Assembly: GCA_024742285.1 (NCBI GenBank) | Contig: JANSYR010000011.1 | Location: forward strand, 62,001-126,000 | DNA from: a bacterium | GTDB lineage: Bacteria > Myxococcota_A > UBA9160 > UBA4427 | Direction of reading: 5' to 3' | Length of the DNA: 64,000 bases | In this document: positions 39,717 through 47,078 of the stretch, in pieces | How the letters are laid out: every line of letters starts with the position of its first letter | Position numbering within the stretch: position 1 is the stretch's first letter | The notes under the pieces: model-generated | Seen by the model: only the letters and a program-made list of their open reading frames with translations | Database searches by the model: none | What the model was told of the DNA's origin: nothing | Program-made: the position numbers and the translations under genes

Positions 39717-40123
39717 CACCCACCCCGAAGAAGAGCCAGCGTTCGGGCAAGACCTCGGACGGGGGCCGTCCACAGCGCGCATTCAGGACACAGGTGTGCC
39801 CCGGACCCGTCGGTGCCGGCCTGTGCGTGCCGGCTGCAAATGCCCCGGCCACAGCGAGCGCACAGGTACCAGTGCAGGGCGCAGGCGACTCCCCGACAAA
39901 CCTGGCATCGCCCGCCGGCGGCGAGATCGGTCGCACTACAGCCACAGGTCTCGAAGTAGCGGTGCTCGACGACGACCGTTCGATCGATCGAGCCTTCCTC
40001 GGAGCGTGAAATGTTCACGGACCGAATCGGGACCATCGGGACCTCGCCCTGTTGGATGTCGTACTCGACGATCCGCTTCACCGGTCGTGATCGGTTTCTG
40101 AAGAGACGGCGAAATCCTGCCAT
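39716..40123 (-). CDS. Cysteine-rich zinc-finger protein
   Basis: The 135-residue protein has a C-terminal half packed with metal-binding pairs: CGC, CQVC, CALHWYLCARCGRGICSRHA and CPEC, resembling cross-braced B-box or treble-clef fingers. The N-terminal half is basic, then strand-forming. ATG 40123 has AAGGAG upstream. The stop overlaps the HerA ATPase start (TGATG), so the two are made together and may act together. It has no catalytic motif; a DNA- or protein-binding partner role is inferred. Confidence 0.65.
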   Translation of the reverse strand: MAGFRRLFRNRSRPVKRIVEYDIQQGEVPMVPIRSVNISRSEEGSIDRTVVVEHRYFETCGCSATDLAAGGRCQVCRGVACALHWYLCARCGRGICSRHAQAGTDGSGAHLCPECALWTAPVRGLARTLALLRGG

Positions 40124-40150
40124 TCAACATTCTCCTTCGGGGAGCTCGGT

Positions 40151-40327
40151 CTAGAAGAACCAGGGCGTGTTGAAGAACTCCGTGTCGAGGTATTCGAGGG
40201 CGAACCAGCACAGGCGAACGACCAGGTAGGTGGCGAGCAGCGCGATGGCGCCGAGCGCCGTACCGAACAGCATCCAGAGGAGGATCTGGAGGAGCCGCAG
40301 AAGCCAGAACAGATTGAATGGGTTCAC
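40151..40327 (-). CDS. 58-residue single-span membrane protein
   Basis: GTG 40327, with AGGAGG eight bases upstream, opens a 58-codon frame ending at TAG 40151. The product is very hydrophobic (FNLFWLLRLLQILLWMLFGT, then ALGAIALLATYLVVRLCWFA) and ends in the aromatic tail EFFNTPWFF. It fits between two genes of the operon with 27 bases on one side and 65 on the other. The strong ribosome site and clean membrane segments support a real small gene that is easy to miss. It is probably an inner-membrane subunit or anchor. Confidence 0.7.
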   Translation of the reverse strand: MNPFNLFWLLRLLQILLWMLFGTALGAIALLATYLVVRLCWFALEYLDTEFFNTPWFF

Positions 40328-40392
40328 CGTATGGGCCTCCTCTATGCTGGGGATGCAGGCGCACTCCTCGCGGGGATCTCCGAGGCGATTCG

Positions 40393-41358
40393 CTAGTCGG
40401 TGACAAGAATCCGTGCGGTGTTCTTGACCTCGGAGAGGAGGGAGCGACGACGCGAAGATCGCGCCCTGGCCTCCCTCTGCAGCACCCCACCCCGTACATC
40501 GGCGGGAGAGAATATGGGCATCGTCGGGGTCGAGAACTGTCGAGGAGGCAGTTCGAACATCCGCTCGAGAACCCAGCGGTCACGACGCCTCACGGCCAGC
40601 ACGAAGAACATGACCGGATCGACCCGGTCGATGAAGGCTACGCCCCGGCGCTCCCGATCGTCGGTGTCCTCAACAAGGATGTCGTGAACGACGGCACGTC
40701 GGAGATCGGTCCGGCGGGCATCCGGTTGGACTTCCTCGACGCGGATGTCGTAGTTGTTCCCCGAAGCACCGTCGATGAGCTCGATGCAGTCTTGGACCGG
40801 CACGCCCTCGAGAAAGGCCGCGGTGCGCGACGCAGTGGATGCGTGGGTAACGGCGCGTGCGCGTTCGGTTGGGTCGGCGTTCGCGGCCCAGTCGGTCATC
40901 TCCCGCGACGTCGTACGCTCACCTGCACCATCCGCGACGCGGTCGAGAAGCTTTTGGGTGCCGCTTCGCGCCGCTGTCATTCCCGGTCCGGAGGCGGCGA
41001 CGATCGCGTTGGAGAATCCGAGACCCCGCCCGGCGTGGCCGTCTGACAAGAGAAGGGCTGTTTGGTGGAGGTTGGGAAGCGTAGTCCCTTCCCAAATCGC
41101 TGCCGTGGCTGGTGCGTCGTCGATGAAGGTCGCGCAGTACGTCGCGTTCGATTCACGCGGCGCGCGGTCCTCCACGTGCGAGGTGGTGATCCCCTGCGAC
41201 CGCAGGTCCGTCGCCCGCTCGAGAGCCCGGCCCGGCTCCGGGTCCACGATCTGGACTTCGCTCTCGCGCACGCCGTCCGGCGCAAGTCGGAGCAGCTCCT
41301 GCAGGTGTGCGTTTCCGCCGCGGTTCATACCGTTGAGCTGGATGGTCTTCTTGGTCAT
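40393..41358 (-). CDS. Unknown protein of the island operon
   Basis: ATG 41358 has AAGGAG nine bases upstream and starts MTKKTIQLNGMNRGGNAHLQ; the frame extends further upstream but without a better start. The 321-residue product has a threonine/alanine-rich middle and no signal peptide, membrane helix or motif I recognise. Its C-terminal half (MFFVLAVRRRDRWVLERMFE) looks strand-rich. It lies between the vWA-like lipoprotein and the 58-residue membrane protein, so it is presumably part of the same machine. Confidence 0.65.
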   Translation of the reverse strand: MTKKTIQLNGMNRGGNAHLQELLRLAPDGVRESEVQIVDPEPGRALERATDLRSQGITTSHVEDRAPRESNATYCATFIDDAPATAAIWEGTTLPNLHQTALLLSDGHAGRGLGFSNAIVAASGPGMTAARSGTQKLLDRVADGAGERTTSREMTDWAANADPTERARAVTHASTASRTAAFLEGVPVQDCIELIDGASGNNYDIRVEEVQPDARRTDLRRAVVHDILVEDTDDRERRGVAFIDRVDPVMFFVLAVRRRDRWVLERMFELPPRQFSTPTMPIFSPADVRGGVLQREARARSSRRRSLLSEVKNTARILVTD

Positions 41359-41380
41359 GGTGATGTTCTCCTTGTGGGGG

Positions 41381-42097
41381 TCAGTCGATCCGGAAAAAAA
41401 TGCGGCGCGCCCTCGGCGCCCACTCGGCGAAGAACGCCTCGAAATCGCTCCGATCGCGCGTGTATTGCGCGACGTTGACCTTGCTGCCAATGAGGCCCGG
41501 CCAGGAGTAGACGCGGATCTCATCGGGGGGCTGGCCGACGCGAGGGCAGAGCTCGAGCATCCATCTCGGGGTCGGACTCTCGGCGGTCCCGGAGCTTCGT
41601 CTGAGCGCTCTCGACCGCGGACTCTCCTCGTGGAGGTCGCTGTAGAGGACGAGGCTGTAGGGCTCGGTCTGCGTCGCGGAAATCAGGTGCACCGCTTCGA
41701 GAAGGGGGGTCTCGCCGACACCGGACGGCAGGTCGCCGAGGGCCTTCTTCAGTTGGCTGACGAGATCCACGACCGCCGCTTTACGGGCTTGGAAGGCTGG
41801 CATGGCGAGCGTTGGAAACGTGAACGATCGACTCTCGGCCGGATACGGGGCGGAGGCCGGTGCGAGCCACCAGAGCGTATAGACGTCACCAGTTTCGCTG
41901 TGCAGAGCCCACGTCTTCATCGATTCGAGGGCCGCGTCGTGAATTCGCTTCGACACGGAGGGGCCGATGGATCCGCTGGTATCGACGAGAAGATTAAAAT
42001 TCGAGGTGTCTTCGCGACCACAACCGGCGAGGGCAGCGATGCAGAACAAGATGAGTGCACGGCGGTATTGCGTGGAGGGCTTCGTTCGTGCGCTCAT
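41381..42097 (-). CDS. Lipoprotein with von Willebrand A-like domain
   Basis: The 238-residue product has a lipoprotein signal (ALILFCIAALAGCG) with the lipobox cysteine near residue 26, then NLLVDTSGSIGPSVSKR. That holds the DxSGS metal-ion site of vWA domains at the start of the fold. Later segments (VGETPLLEAVHLISA, LVLYSDLHEES) match the T and D positions of the MIDAS. It would sit on the outside of a membrane and bind a partner protein. ATG 42097 overlaps the preceding stop (ATGA). Confidence 0.75.
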   Translation of the reverse strand: MSARTKPSTQYRRALILFCIAALAGCGREDTSNFNLLVDTSGSIGPSVSKRIHDAALESMKTWALHSETGDVYTLWWLAPASAPYPAESRSFTFPTLAMPAFQARKAAVVDLVSQLKKALGDLPSGVGETPLLEAVHLISATQTEPYSLVLYSDLHEESPRSRALRRSSGTAESPTPRWMLELCPRVGQPPDEIRVYSWPGLIGSKVNVAQYTRDRSDFEAFFAEWAPRARRIFFRID

Positions 42098-43356
42098 CGC
42101 TGCCTCCGCTCGTCGATTGCCCAGCGCGCGATTTGCCGCGCAGTCGAGTCGATTTCCCCCGAGAGTTCACGAAAGGCGCGCCGAACCTCTCGGTCGACCA
42201 ATCGTCTCGTCGCGGCCTGTTCGCCCAGGATCCGATTTTCGAGTCGGGCGATCTCGCGCGGAAGGGTCGTCTGGAAGAGGGACCGGGTCCGCGTCCGGAC
42301 CTCGCGACGGACAGCCGACCAGCGTCGGCGAAGCCGAGTGACGAGGGCTTGTGTTCTCGCGTCGACGACGCGATCCGCGTTCTGTGCGAGGAAGGCGGTC
42401 CGCTCGTCCAGTGCCTCGGTAGCGACCTCGACGGACTGCGTCGCCACCAACGGCATCACGAGCGGAGGGACGACGAAGAGGATGCCGATCCCGACGATGA
42501 AGCCGATGATGCGGGTTGACTCCCATGTCGGACTGACCTCAACCAACGACATCCGGAGGAAGGCGAGTACGACGGAGATGACGACGAGGCCCACGCCCGC
42601 CATCCAGCGGACAGCGGGCTTGGATTTCGAGTTTGTGGTCCAGTGCGCCAGTAAGAAGAGCACGAGGCTGGTGATGGGGCTCAGTACCGGGAGGAGTCGG
42701 CCCGCTGAGCCAGCCGTAGACCCGAGAATCGGGTCGAGGGTCATGAAGACCAACCCGGTCTCGAGGCACACGAGGCCGACGGCGGCTATTAGCCCAAGGG
42801 CGATCCGCCAGTGGAATCGATTCAGCTGTCCGAGTACGAGGCGCGCACGCTGGCTGGCGCGGACGGATTCCTCGTTCGGCGGCTCGTCAGGGAGCGGCGA
42901 CTCGATCGCGAGGCGAACTGAGTCCTCGTAGTCCTGACGGAGGTCGGAGAGCTGGACCCCGAGCGACTCGATTCGTGCCCGCCGGATCGCTATCGCGTCT
43001 CGGGCCCTTTCCGCGGCGGCCTCGCCGGCTTGGCGAACCCGATTTTCAAAGAGCATCCCGCGGACGCGGACTCGATTGCGATTCGCCTGCGTGCGGAACT
43101 CGAGCGCTATGGCGGCGAAGGCCTCGTCCTCGACGACGGGCTGGCCCGTGAGCTGCCCATACGTCACTCGGCTCAGGTATTGGCGGGTGGAACTCCGGAG
43201 AAAGGATCGAATCTCGCGGTAGCGAGTCCACCCGTTCCAAGCGTCGACGAGCGTCCATCGGCGGGTGGGTACAGGCGGTCGCGGATCGCGGACTTCTCGC
43301 GACGTGCGAGGGGGCGGGACCGGGAGGCCAGCGTCGTCGCCGTGATCGTCACGCAT
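42094..43356 (-). CDS. Coiled-coil membrane protein
   Basis: The 420-residue protein has long charged helices at about residues 50-175 and 315-420 around a central block of four hydrophobic segments (about 183-205, 222-240, 250-270 and 284-305). The flanking helices are rich in R, E and A with heptad spacing. No enzymatic motif is seen. ATG 43356 has GGAGAG upstream. The stop overlaps the vWA lipoprotein start. With that lipoprotein and the 58-residue protein it suggests an envelope-located complex. Confidence 0.7.
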   Translation of the reverse strand: MRDDHGDDAGLPVPPPRTSREVRDPRPPVPTRRWTLVDAWNGWTRYREIRSFLRSSTRQYLSRVTYGQLTGQPVVEDEAFAAIALEFRTQANRNRVRVRGMLFENRVRQAGEAAAERARDAIAIRRARIESLGVQLSDLRQDYEDSVRLAIESPLPDEPPNEESVRASQRARLVLGQLNRFHWRIALGLIAAVGLVCLETGLVFMTLDPILGSTAGSAGRLLPVLSPITSLVLFLLAHWTTNSKSKPAVRWMAGVGLVVISVVLAFLRMSLVEVSPTWESTRIIGFIVGIGILFVVPPLVMPLVATQSVEVATEALDERTAFLAQNADRVVDARTQALVTRLRRRWSAVRREVRTRTRSLFQTTLPREIARLENRILGEQAATRRLVDREVRRAFRELSGEIDSTARQIARWAIDERRQR

Positions 43357-43525
43357 CGGTGCTCTCCGAGGGGAGGGCGACAGCGACCTCGGCGAGACCG
43401 GGAATGGAGCGGCGGGGGCGACGCGGGGTAGCTCGGAACTCGCCGATCAGTTGGCGAACGAGCCGACCGGCGCGGCTCCGGAGCAAGGGGCGTCGTCGGT
43501 ATGGGCAGCAGCGAGCGTCTTGCAT
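43349..43525 (-). CDS. Small arginine-rich protein, candidate first gene of the operon
   Basis: ATG 43525 opens 58 codons with GGAGG ten bases upstream. The product (MQDARCCPYRRRPLLRSRAG at its start) is strongly basic. Its stop overlaps the next start by eight bases. It lies directly after the promoter palindrome. GC-rich DNA easily gives arginine-rich chance frames, so this is only a candidate. Confidence 0.35.
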   Translation of the reverse strand: MQDARCCPYRRRPLLRSRAGRLVRQLIGEFRATPRRPRRSIPGLAEVAVALPSESTDA

Positions 43526-43542
43526 CGAGACCCGACCTCCGA

Positions 43543-43562
43543 TCGTGTCTTGGTTGACACGA
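43543..43562. promoter_or_regulatory. Palindromic operator upstream of the HerA-1 operon
   Basis: TCGTGTCTTGGTTGACACGA is a perfect inverted repeat with 7-base arms and a 6-base centre. It lies just before the minus-strand operon. An AT-rich stretch (about 43,585-43,640) beyond it may hold the promoter. It is a likely binding site for an island regulator. The 43,563-43,798 stretch holds no gene that I can support. Confidence 0.5.
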
Positions 43563-43798
43563 CCCTAGCGGAGGATGGGTCCAAATCAATAAGTGTATTT
43601 TGGTTCTTTTAATTCTTGTCGAGAAAGTCGGGTCATAAAGTTTCAGGTCGCGTCAAGATGAGCCGAGGGGCTTCTCGTCTGAGTGACTGTCCGGATGTGT
43701 CCCCATGGGACCGTTCCGCTCGCTCGAGCGGATGTCATTCCTAATCCCCTCATACGTGGATTCTTGTCGTCCGGGAGCCCGCCGTTTCGCAGTCGTCA

Positions 43799-44692
43799 TC
43801 AGGCGGCCGACGAACGGGCCTCGAGGAGGTGCTCACAGAACGACCAGAAGGAATGCGTGAAGTCCGCGCCCATGGGCGCATGGAACTCGAGCTCCTTCTC
43901 GTCGTCGCCCATCGGAAAGAACCCGAAACATCGCGTGCCCGTCGTGGAGCGCCGGGGATTCCGGTACCGGAAGATTGCGTAGCGATGCCCGGGGACGAAG
44001 AACGGACTCGAGTCGCACGCAATGAGCCGGATTCTGTCGTCTAGCGGTAGGTCATTGGCGAGCGACTTCCGGACCTCCCTCTTGAGGCGCTCGACTGCCA
44101 CCGTGAGGCTGTCTACGCCGGGAATCGGGTAGAGGCCTTCGGAGGCTGCGCGTTTGAGCGCGGTCGGGCTCGGCACGAGGTAAATGAGGGTGGCGCCTCG
44201 AGTGACTGCGCGGCCCAACTGGGCCCCGAGTTCTTCGAGGTGCGCCGCTCTCGACTCCTCGGGCTGGCGATCGAAGCTGCAGTGGACGTAGATGTCGTCC
44301 TGGGTGAGCGCTTCGAACTGGGGCTGAATCTCCTTCGCCAAGTTCTCCTTGATCATTCGTCGGAGCTTGGGCAGTCGACCATCGATCTCCGAGTTGGCGA
44401 GTTCGATGCTGAGACCGTCGCGGGCGTCCCGTTGATCTCGCGTTCGCGTTCGGGCGGTCGAGCGCCCGCGGGTCCAATCGACGGCAAATTCGCGCTCGAG
44501 AATGTCGATCTCACTCGGAAGCCCCGCGACCCGTGCGATCGACGCGATGTCGGCTTTGGCGAAGCGGCCGTCTCGAAGCCACCCCTTCAGGGAGTCGTAG
44601 GGGACGTCGGCCTCGCGAGCCGCCGCCGCGATCGACAGGCCGCGCTCGCGGAAGGCTTCCTTGAGGACATCGCTCAATGCGGGTCTTTCCAA
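43799..44692 (-). CDS. Helix-turn-helix protein with unknown C-terminal domain
   Basis: The 297-residue protein has an N-terminal XRE-like helix-turn-helix (LKEAFRERGLSIAAAAREAD, then VPYDSLKGWLRDGRFAKADI). The C-terminal 200 residues are alpha/beta-like: DDIYVHCSFDRQPE, GATLIYLVPSP, a conserved-looking GTRCFGFFPMGDDEKELEFH, and a final helix FWSFCEHLL. I do not recognise that domain; it could sense a ligand. TTG 44692 is the start, with AGGAG seven to eight bases upstream. It lies between the two halves of the island and near two palindromes, so it is the likely master regulator. Confidence 0.65.
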   Translation of the reverse strand: MERPALSDVLKEAFRERGLSIAAAAREADVPYDSLKGWLRDGRFAKADIASIARVAGLPSEIDILEREFAVDWTRGRSTARTRTRDQRDARDGLSIELANSEIDGRLPKLRRMIKENLAKEIQPQFEALTQDDIYVHCSFDRQPEESRAAHLEELGAQLGRAVTRGATLIYLVPSPTALKRAASEGLYPIPGVDSLTVAVERLKREVRKSLANDLPLDDRIRLIACDSSPFFVPGHRYAIFRYRNPRRSTTGTRCFGFFPMGDDEKELEFHAPMGADFTHSFWSFCEHLLEARSSAA

Positions 44693-44789
44693 AACTGTCT
44701 CCTAGAACGGGTCTGCGGCCCAGGCGGGCTGGGCCTGGGCCTCGGCCTGGCTGACCACCACAAAATCATCCTAGCAGGTGAATATTAAT

Positions 44790-44817
44790 TTGCACCGATT
44801 ATAAACCGGTGTAGAGT
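44790..44817 (+). promoter_or_regulatory. Promoter with embedded palindrome for the plus-strand genes
   Basis: TTGCAC (44790-44795) and TAGAGT (44812-44817) are 16 bases apart. Between and over them lies CACCG-n9-CGGTG (44793-44811), an inverted repeat that could be an operator for the adjacent regulator. The region 44,760-44,815 is AT-rich and divergent between the regulator and the plus-strand genes. A hairpin GGCCCAG/CTGGGCC (44717-44735) lies in the regulator's leader. Confidence 0.4.
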
Positions 44818-44918
44818 CTCATGAGGCTGGGCAGGCTCAGAGATCCTGCCCAAAAGATTTCCCAGGGGGCGTGCAGGCCCAGGCTGTGTCGCGCCGCCGC
44901 TACCGGATCGGAGCGCCT

Positions 44919-45593
44919 ATGGCCGAGGAGCCCATCTCCACGCAGTGGCTACGACTTTTCCGGGGAACCCAGGCCCCGGAACTCTTCGTCCGCGACCTCG
45001 AGTCGCTCCTGGCGCTGCCAGCCGACGCGCAGAATGAAGTGGTGGCCCTTCTTCGCACTCGGGACACGATTCTGGCCGAGATTCAGCCGGAAGAATTGAG
45101 GGACCTGGAGCAGCGCACCGGCTCGAGCAGAGATGCTCTGACGAATGGATTCGACGTCGTGCGCTTCCTGCTCCGCGAGATCGCGACGTCCCGCGTCAGC
45201 GTTGAACAAGCGATCGAGGATCTCCGCACTCTTGGCCGTTCGGACGAGGACGTGGCTACCGTCGGCGGTCTCGTGCGGTCCTTGCTCGATACGCGGACCG
45301 ATCTGGTGGCTGAGGTTCGAAAAACCCGCCACGCGCTCGGTACGCTCGATACCGTCGATAGCCTGGCATTCGCAATCGACTTCCGCGCCGTCGAGGAGGA
45401 CGATGAGGTAGTTGACCTGGCTCCAGTTCTCATCGTTCGCATGGGGATCGACGGTCGCAAGGAGGATGTCGTGTTTCAGCTCAACCAGCGCCTGTTGGGC
45501 CAGTTCGTCCAACGATTCTCGGAACAGCAGGCGAAACTCGAGGCGGCCGCCGATCGCGTTTCTATCAATCCCACCGGACGTGGGACAGAGTAG
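44919..45593 (+). CDS. Unknown helical protein of the island (plus-strand gene 1)
   Basis: ATG 44919 with GGAG six bases upstream gives 224 residues. The N-terminal two-thirds are helical and acidic (FVRDLESLLALPADAQNEVV). The C-terminal third has strand-turn segments (VVDLAPVLIVRMGIDGRKED) followed by a helix rich in Q and E (LLGQFVQRFSEQQAKLEAAA). No motif is recognised. It is the first of three plus-strand genes that likely form a unit from the promoter at 44790. Confidence 0.6.
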   Translation: MAEEPISTQWLRLFRGTQAPELFVRDLESLLALPADAQNEVVALLRTRDTILAEIQPEELRDLEQRTGSSRDALTNGFDVVRFLLREIATSRVSVEQAIEDLRTLGRSDEDVATVGGLVRSLLDTRTDLVAEVRKTRHALGTLDTVDSLAFAIDFRAVEEDDEVVDLAPVLIVRMGIDGRKEDVVFQLNQRLLGQFVQRFSEQQAKLEAAADRVSINPTGRGTE

Positions 45594-45597
45594 CGAG

Positions 45598-46443
45598 ATG
45601 CAATCAAGTAGTTATTTCGGGTCGAATCTCGGCGACCGCCTCGGGCTACTAGGCTCCGATGAAATCGATCTCGATCTGGGCATAGGGTTCGTCGACTCAG
45701 GCTCGTCGTCTTCAGAAGCAGATCCGACTTGTTTCGACCTCTCAGCGAGGGCCTCCGGCGAAGGCCTGCTCTTGGGAGAACGGAGGCGCAGCCGTCTCCG
45801 GGCGCAGGCGCGAAAGATCGAGTCAGCTCACCAGAAGCCCTACTTGGGCGACGACGCTCCTGAACTGCTCCGCCACCGGAAGCTCGATGAGCGTGGTTCG
45901 CCTCGTCAGCCCGTGGAAGGCGATGTGGTTCGAGAGGTTGAGACGTCGTATCACGATTGGTCGGCTCTCGAGAATGAGATTGAGTCCGATGCTGTGCTCA
46001 GGGATCGAGTGACCGCGTTCAATACGACGAGCGATCTTGCGGGGGCGGCTCGCGACTCGCGATTTGTCCGATCAGTCCTCGAGTTCGATGATTGGTCGCT
46101 GCGGAAGAACCTTCTTGAGATGTGCGAGTTCCGCGGGATCGATCCGGGGCCTCGCATGGCGGCTGCCTGTGTGGCCTTTCTCGTGTTCGCTGAGACCCGA
46201 TTCGACCAAGCCGTGCCCTACCTGCTCTCCTATGTCGGATCCGCTTGCGAACGAGGACTACCGGATCCGCCAAGCGACTTGGCGGTCTACGCATTGTCGT
46301 GCATTTGCGAATCCGATGTTCCCGAACCGATCGGGTACCGATACCAGGATGACGATAGGGAACGTGTACTTCAGCAGGCGTGGGAGTACGCCCGATGCCG
46401 CTACGTCGTGTCGCGGAGCAAATACAGGTCGGGTGCAGGCTGA
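45598..46443 (+). CDS. Unknown protein of the island (plus-strand gene 2)
   Basis: ATG 45598 follows the previous stop by four bases and gives 281 residues. The protein begins with a serine-rich, acidic region (MQSSSYFGSNLGDRLGLLG). A basic helix and a C-terminal helical block follow (LRKNLLEMCEFRGIDPG, FAETRFDQAVPYLLSYVG). No catalytic motif or membrane segment is visible. Its end overlaps the start of the next gene by 49 bases. The function is unknown. Confidence 0.55.
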   Translation: MQSSSYFGSNLGDRLGLLGSDEIDLDLGIGFVDSGSSSSEADPTCFDLSARASGEGLLLGERRRSRLRAQARKIESAHQKPYLGDDAPELLRHRKLDERGSPRQPVEGDVVREVETSYHDWSALENEIESDAVLRDRVTAFNTTSDLAGAARDSRFVRSVLEFDDWSLRKNLLEMCEFRGIDPGPRMAAACVAFLVFAETRFDQAVPYLLSYVGSACERGLPDPPSDLAVYALSCICESDVPEPIGYRYQDDDRERVLQQAWEYARCRYVVSRSKYRSGAG

Positions 46444-47015
46444 GGACAAGTCGAGATCATCGGCGCATTCCCCACCTTCATTACGGTCCCGATTGGCGAG
46501 TGGTCGGCCCTCACGGCAGCCGAGCGATAGGGCGTCTACACAACATTGTCAGACTTTACGATGAGGAATGGCGCACAATCTTGATTGAGCGAGACCGTGA
46601 GCGCGTGCGCGAGTTTCAACGCGAAGATCCGCAATTTCGCCGACTCCCTTCTCTATCTCTGGATGAGTGCCTTCGGTGCAATTGTGTGGGGCAGGCGTTC
46701 GGGCTTCCCTACACAACCATCGATGTTCACGATCTCCATATCATTCTCGATGAAGTTGCTTTCGAGCAAAGACAGCCCGGCGAGTCGCAGCCCGGGGATC
46801 TCGTGATCTATCAAGCTTCGTCGGGCTTAGATGAACACGTTGGCGTGGTCGTCTCGGTCGAATCAGGCGATGTGCGGGTGAGGTCGAAATGGGGGAGCAG
46901 CTTCGAGTACGAACACAGGATCCTCGCGGTTCAGCCGCAGTGGAGGCATCGTGTTCAAATTCTTCATTCCGTGGAGGGCTGGCATAGGGCCGTAGTTCAC
47001 GAGCCGATCGTGTGA
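46395..47015 (+). CDS. Cysteine-peptidase-like protein (NlpC/CHAP-type fold, inferred)
   Basis: ATG 46395, with GGGAG eight bases upstream, gives 206 residues. The C-terminal half has the sequence order of NlpC/P60 or CHAP enzymes: LRCNCVGQAFG (possible nucleophile cysteine), then GDLVIYQASSGLDEHVGVVV (catalytic-type histidine) and a strand VRVRSKWGSS. This assignment rests on pattern only. No signal peptide is seen, so it would act in the cytoplasm or on the element's own product. It overlaps the preceding gene and faces the HerA-2 gene. Confidence 0.55.
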   Translation: MPLRRVAEQIQVGCRLRTSRDHRRIPHLHYGPDWRVVGPHGSRAIGRLHNIVRLYDEEWRTILIERDRERVREFQREDPQFRRLPSLSLDECLRCNCVGQAFGLPYTTIDVHDLHIILDEVAFEQRQPGESQPGDLVIYQASSGLDEHVGVVVSVESGDVRVRSKWGSSFEYEHRILAVQPQWRHRVQILHSVEGWHRAVVHEPIV

Positions 47016-47078
47016 CTGATGAGCCGGACGGGACGGTTCCCCGCCAGACGTACCTTTCGGTTGCTGGCTTTGCGCATT

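Noticed and set aside
43173-43589. Proline/arginine-rich minus-strand frame across the operon start
   Set aside because: It is out of frame with the membrane protein and the small basic candidate, and has the composition of chance GC-rich frames.
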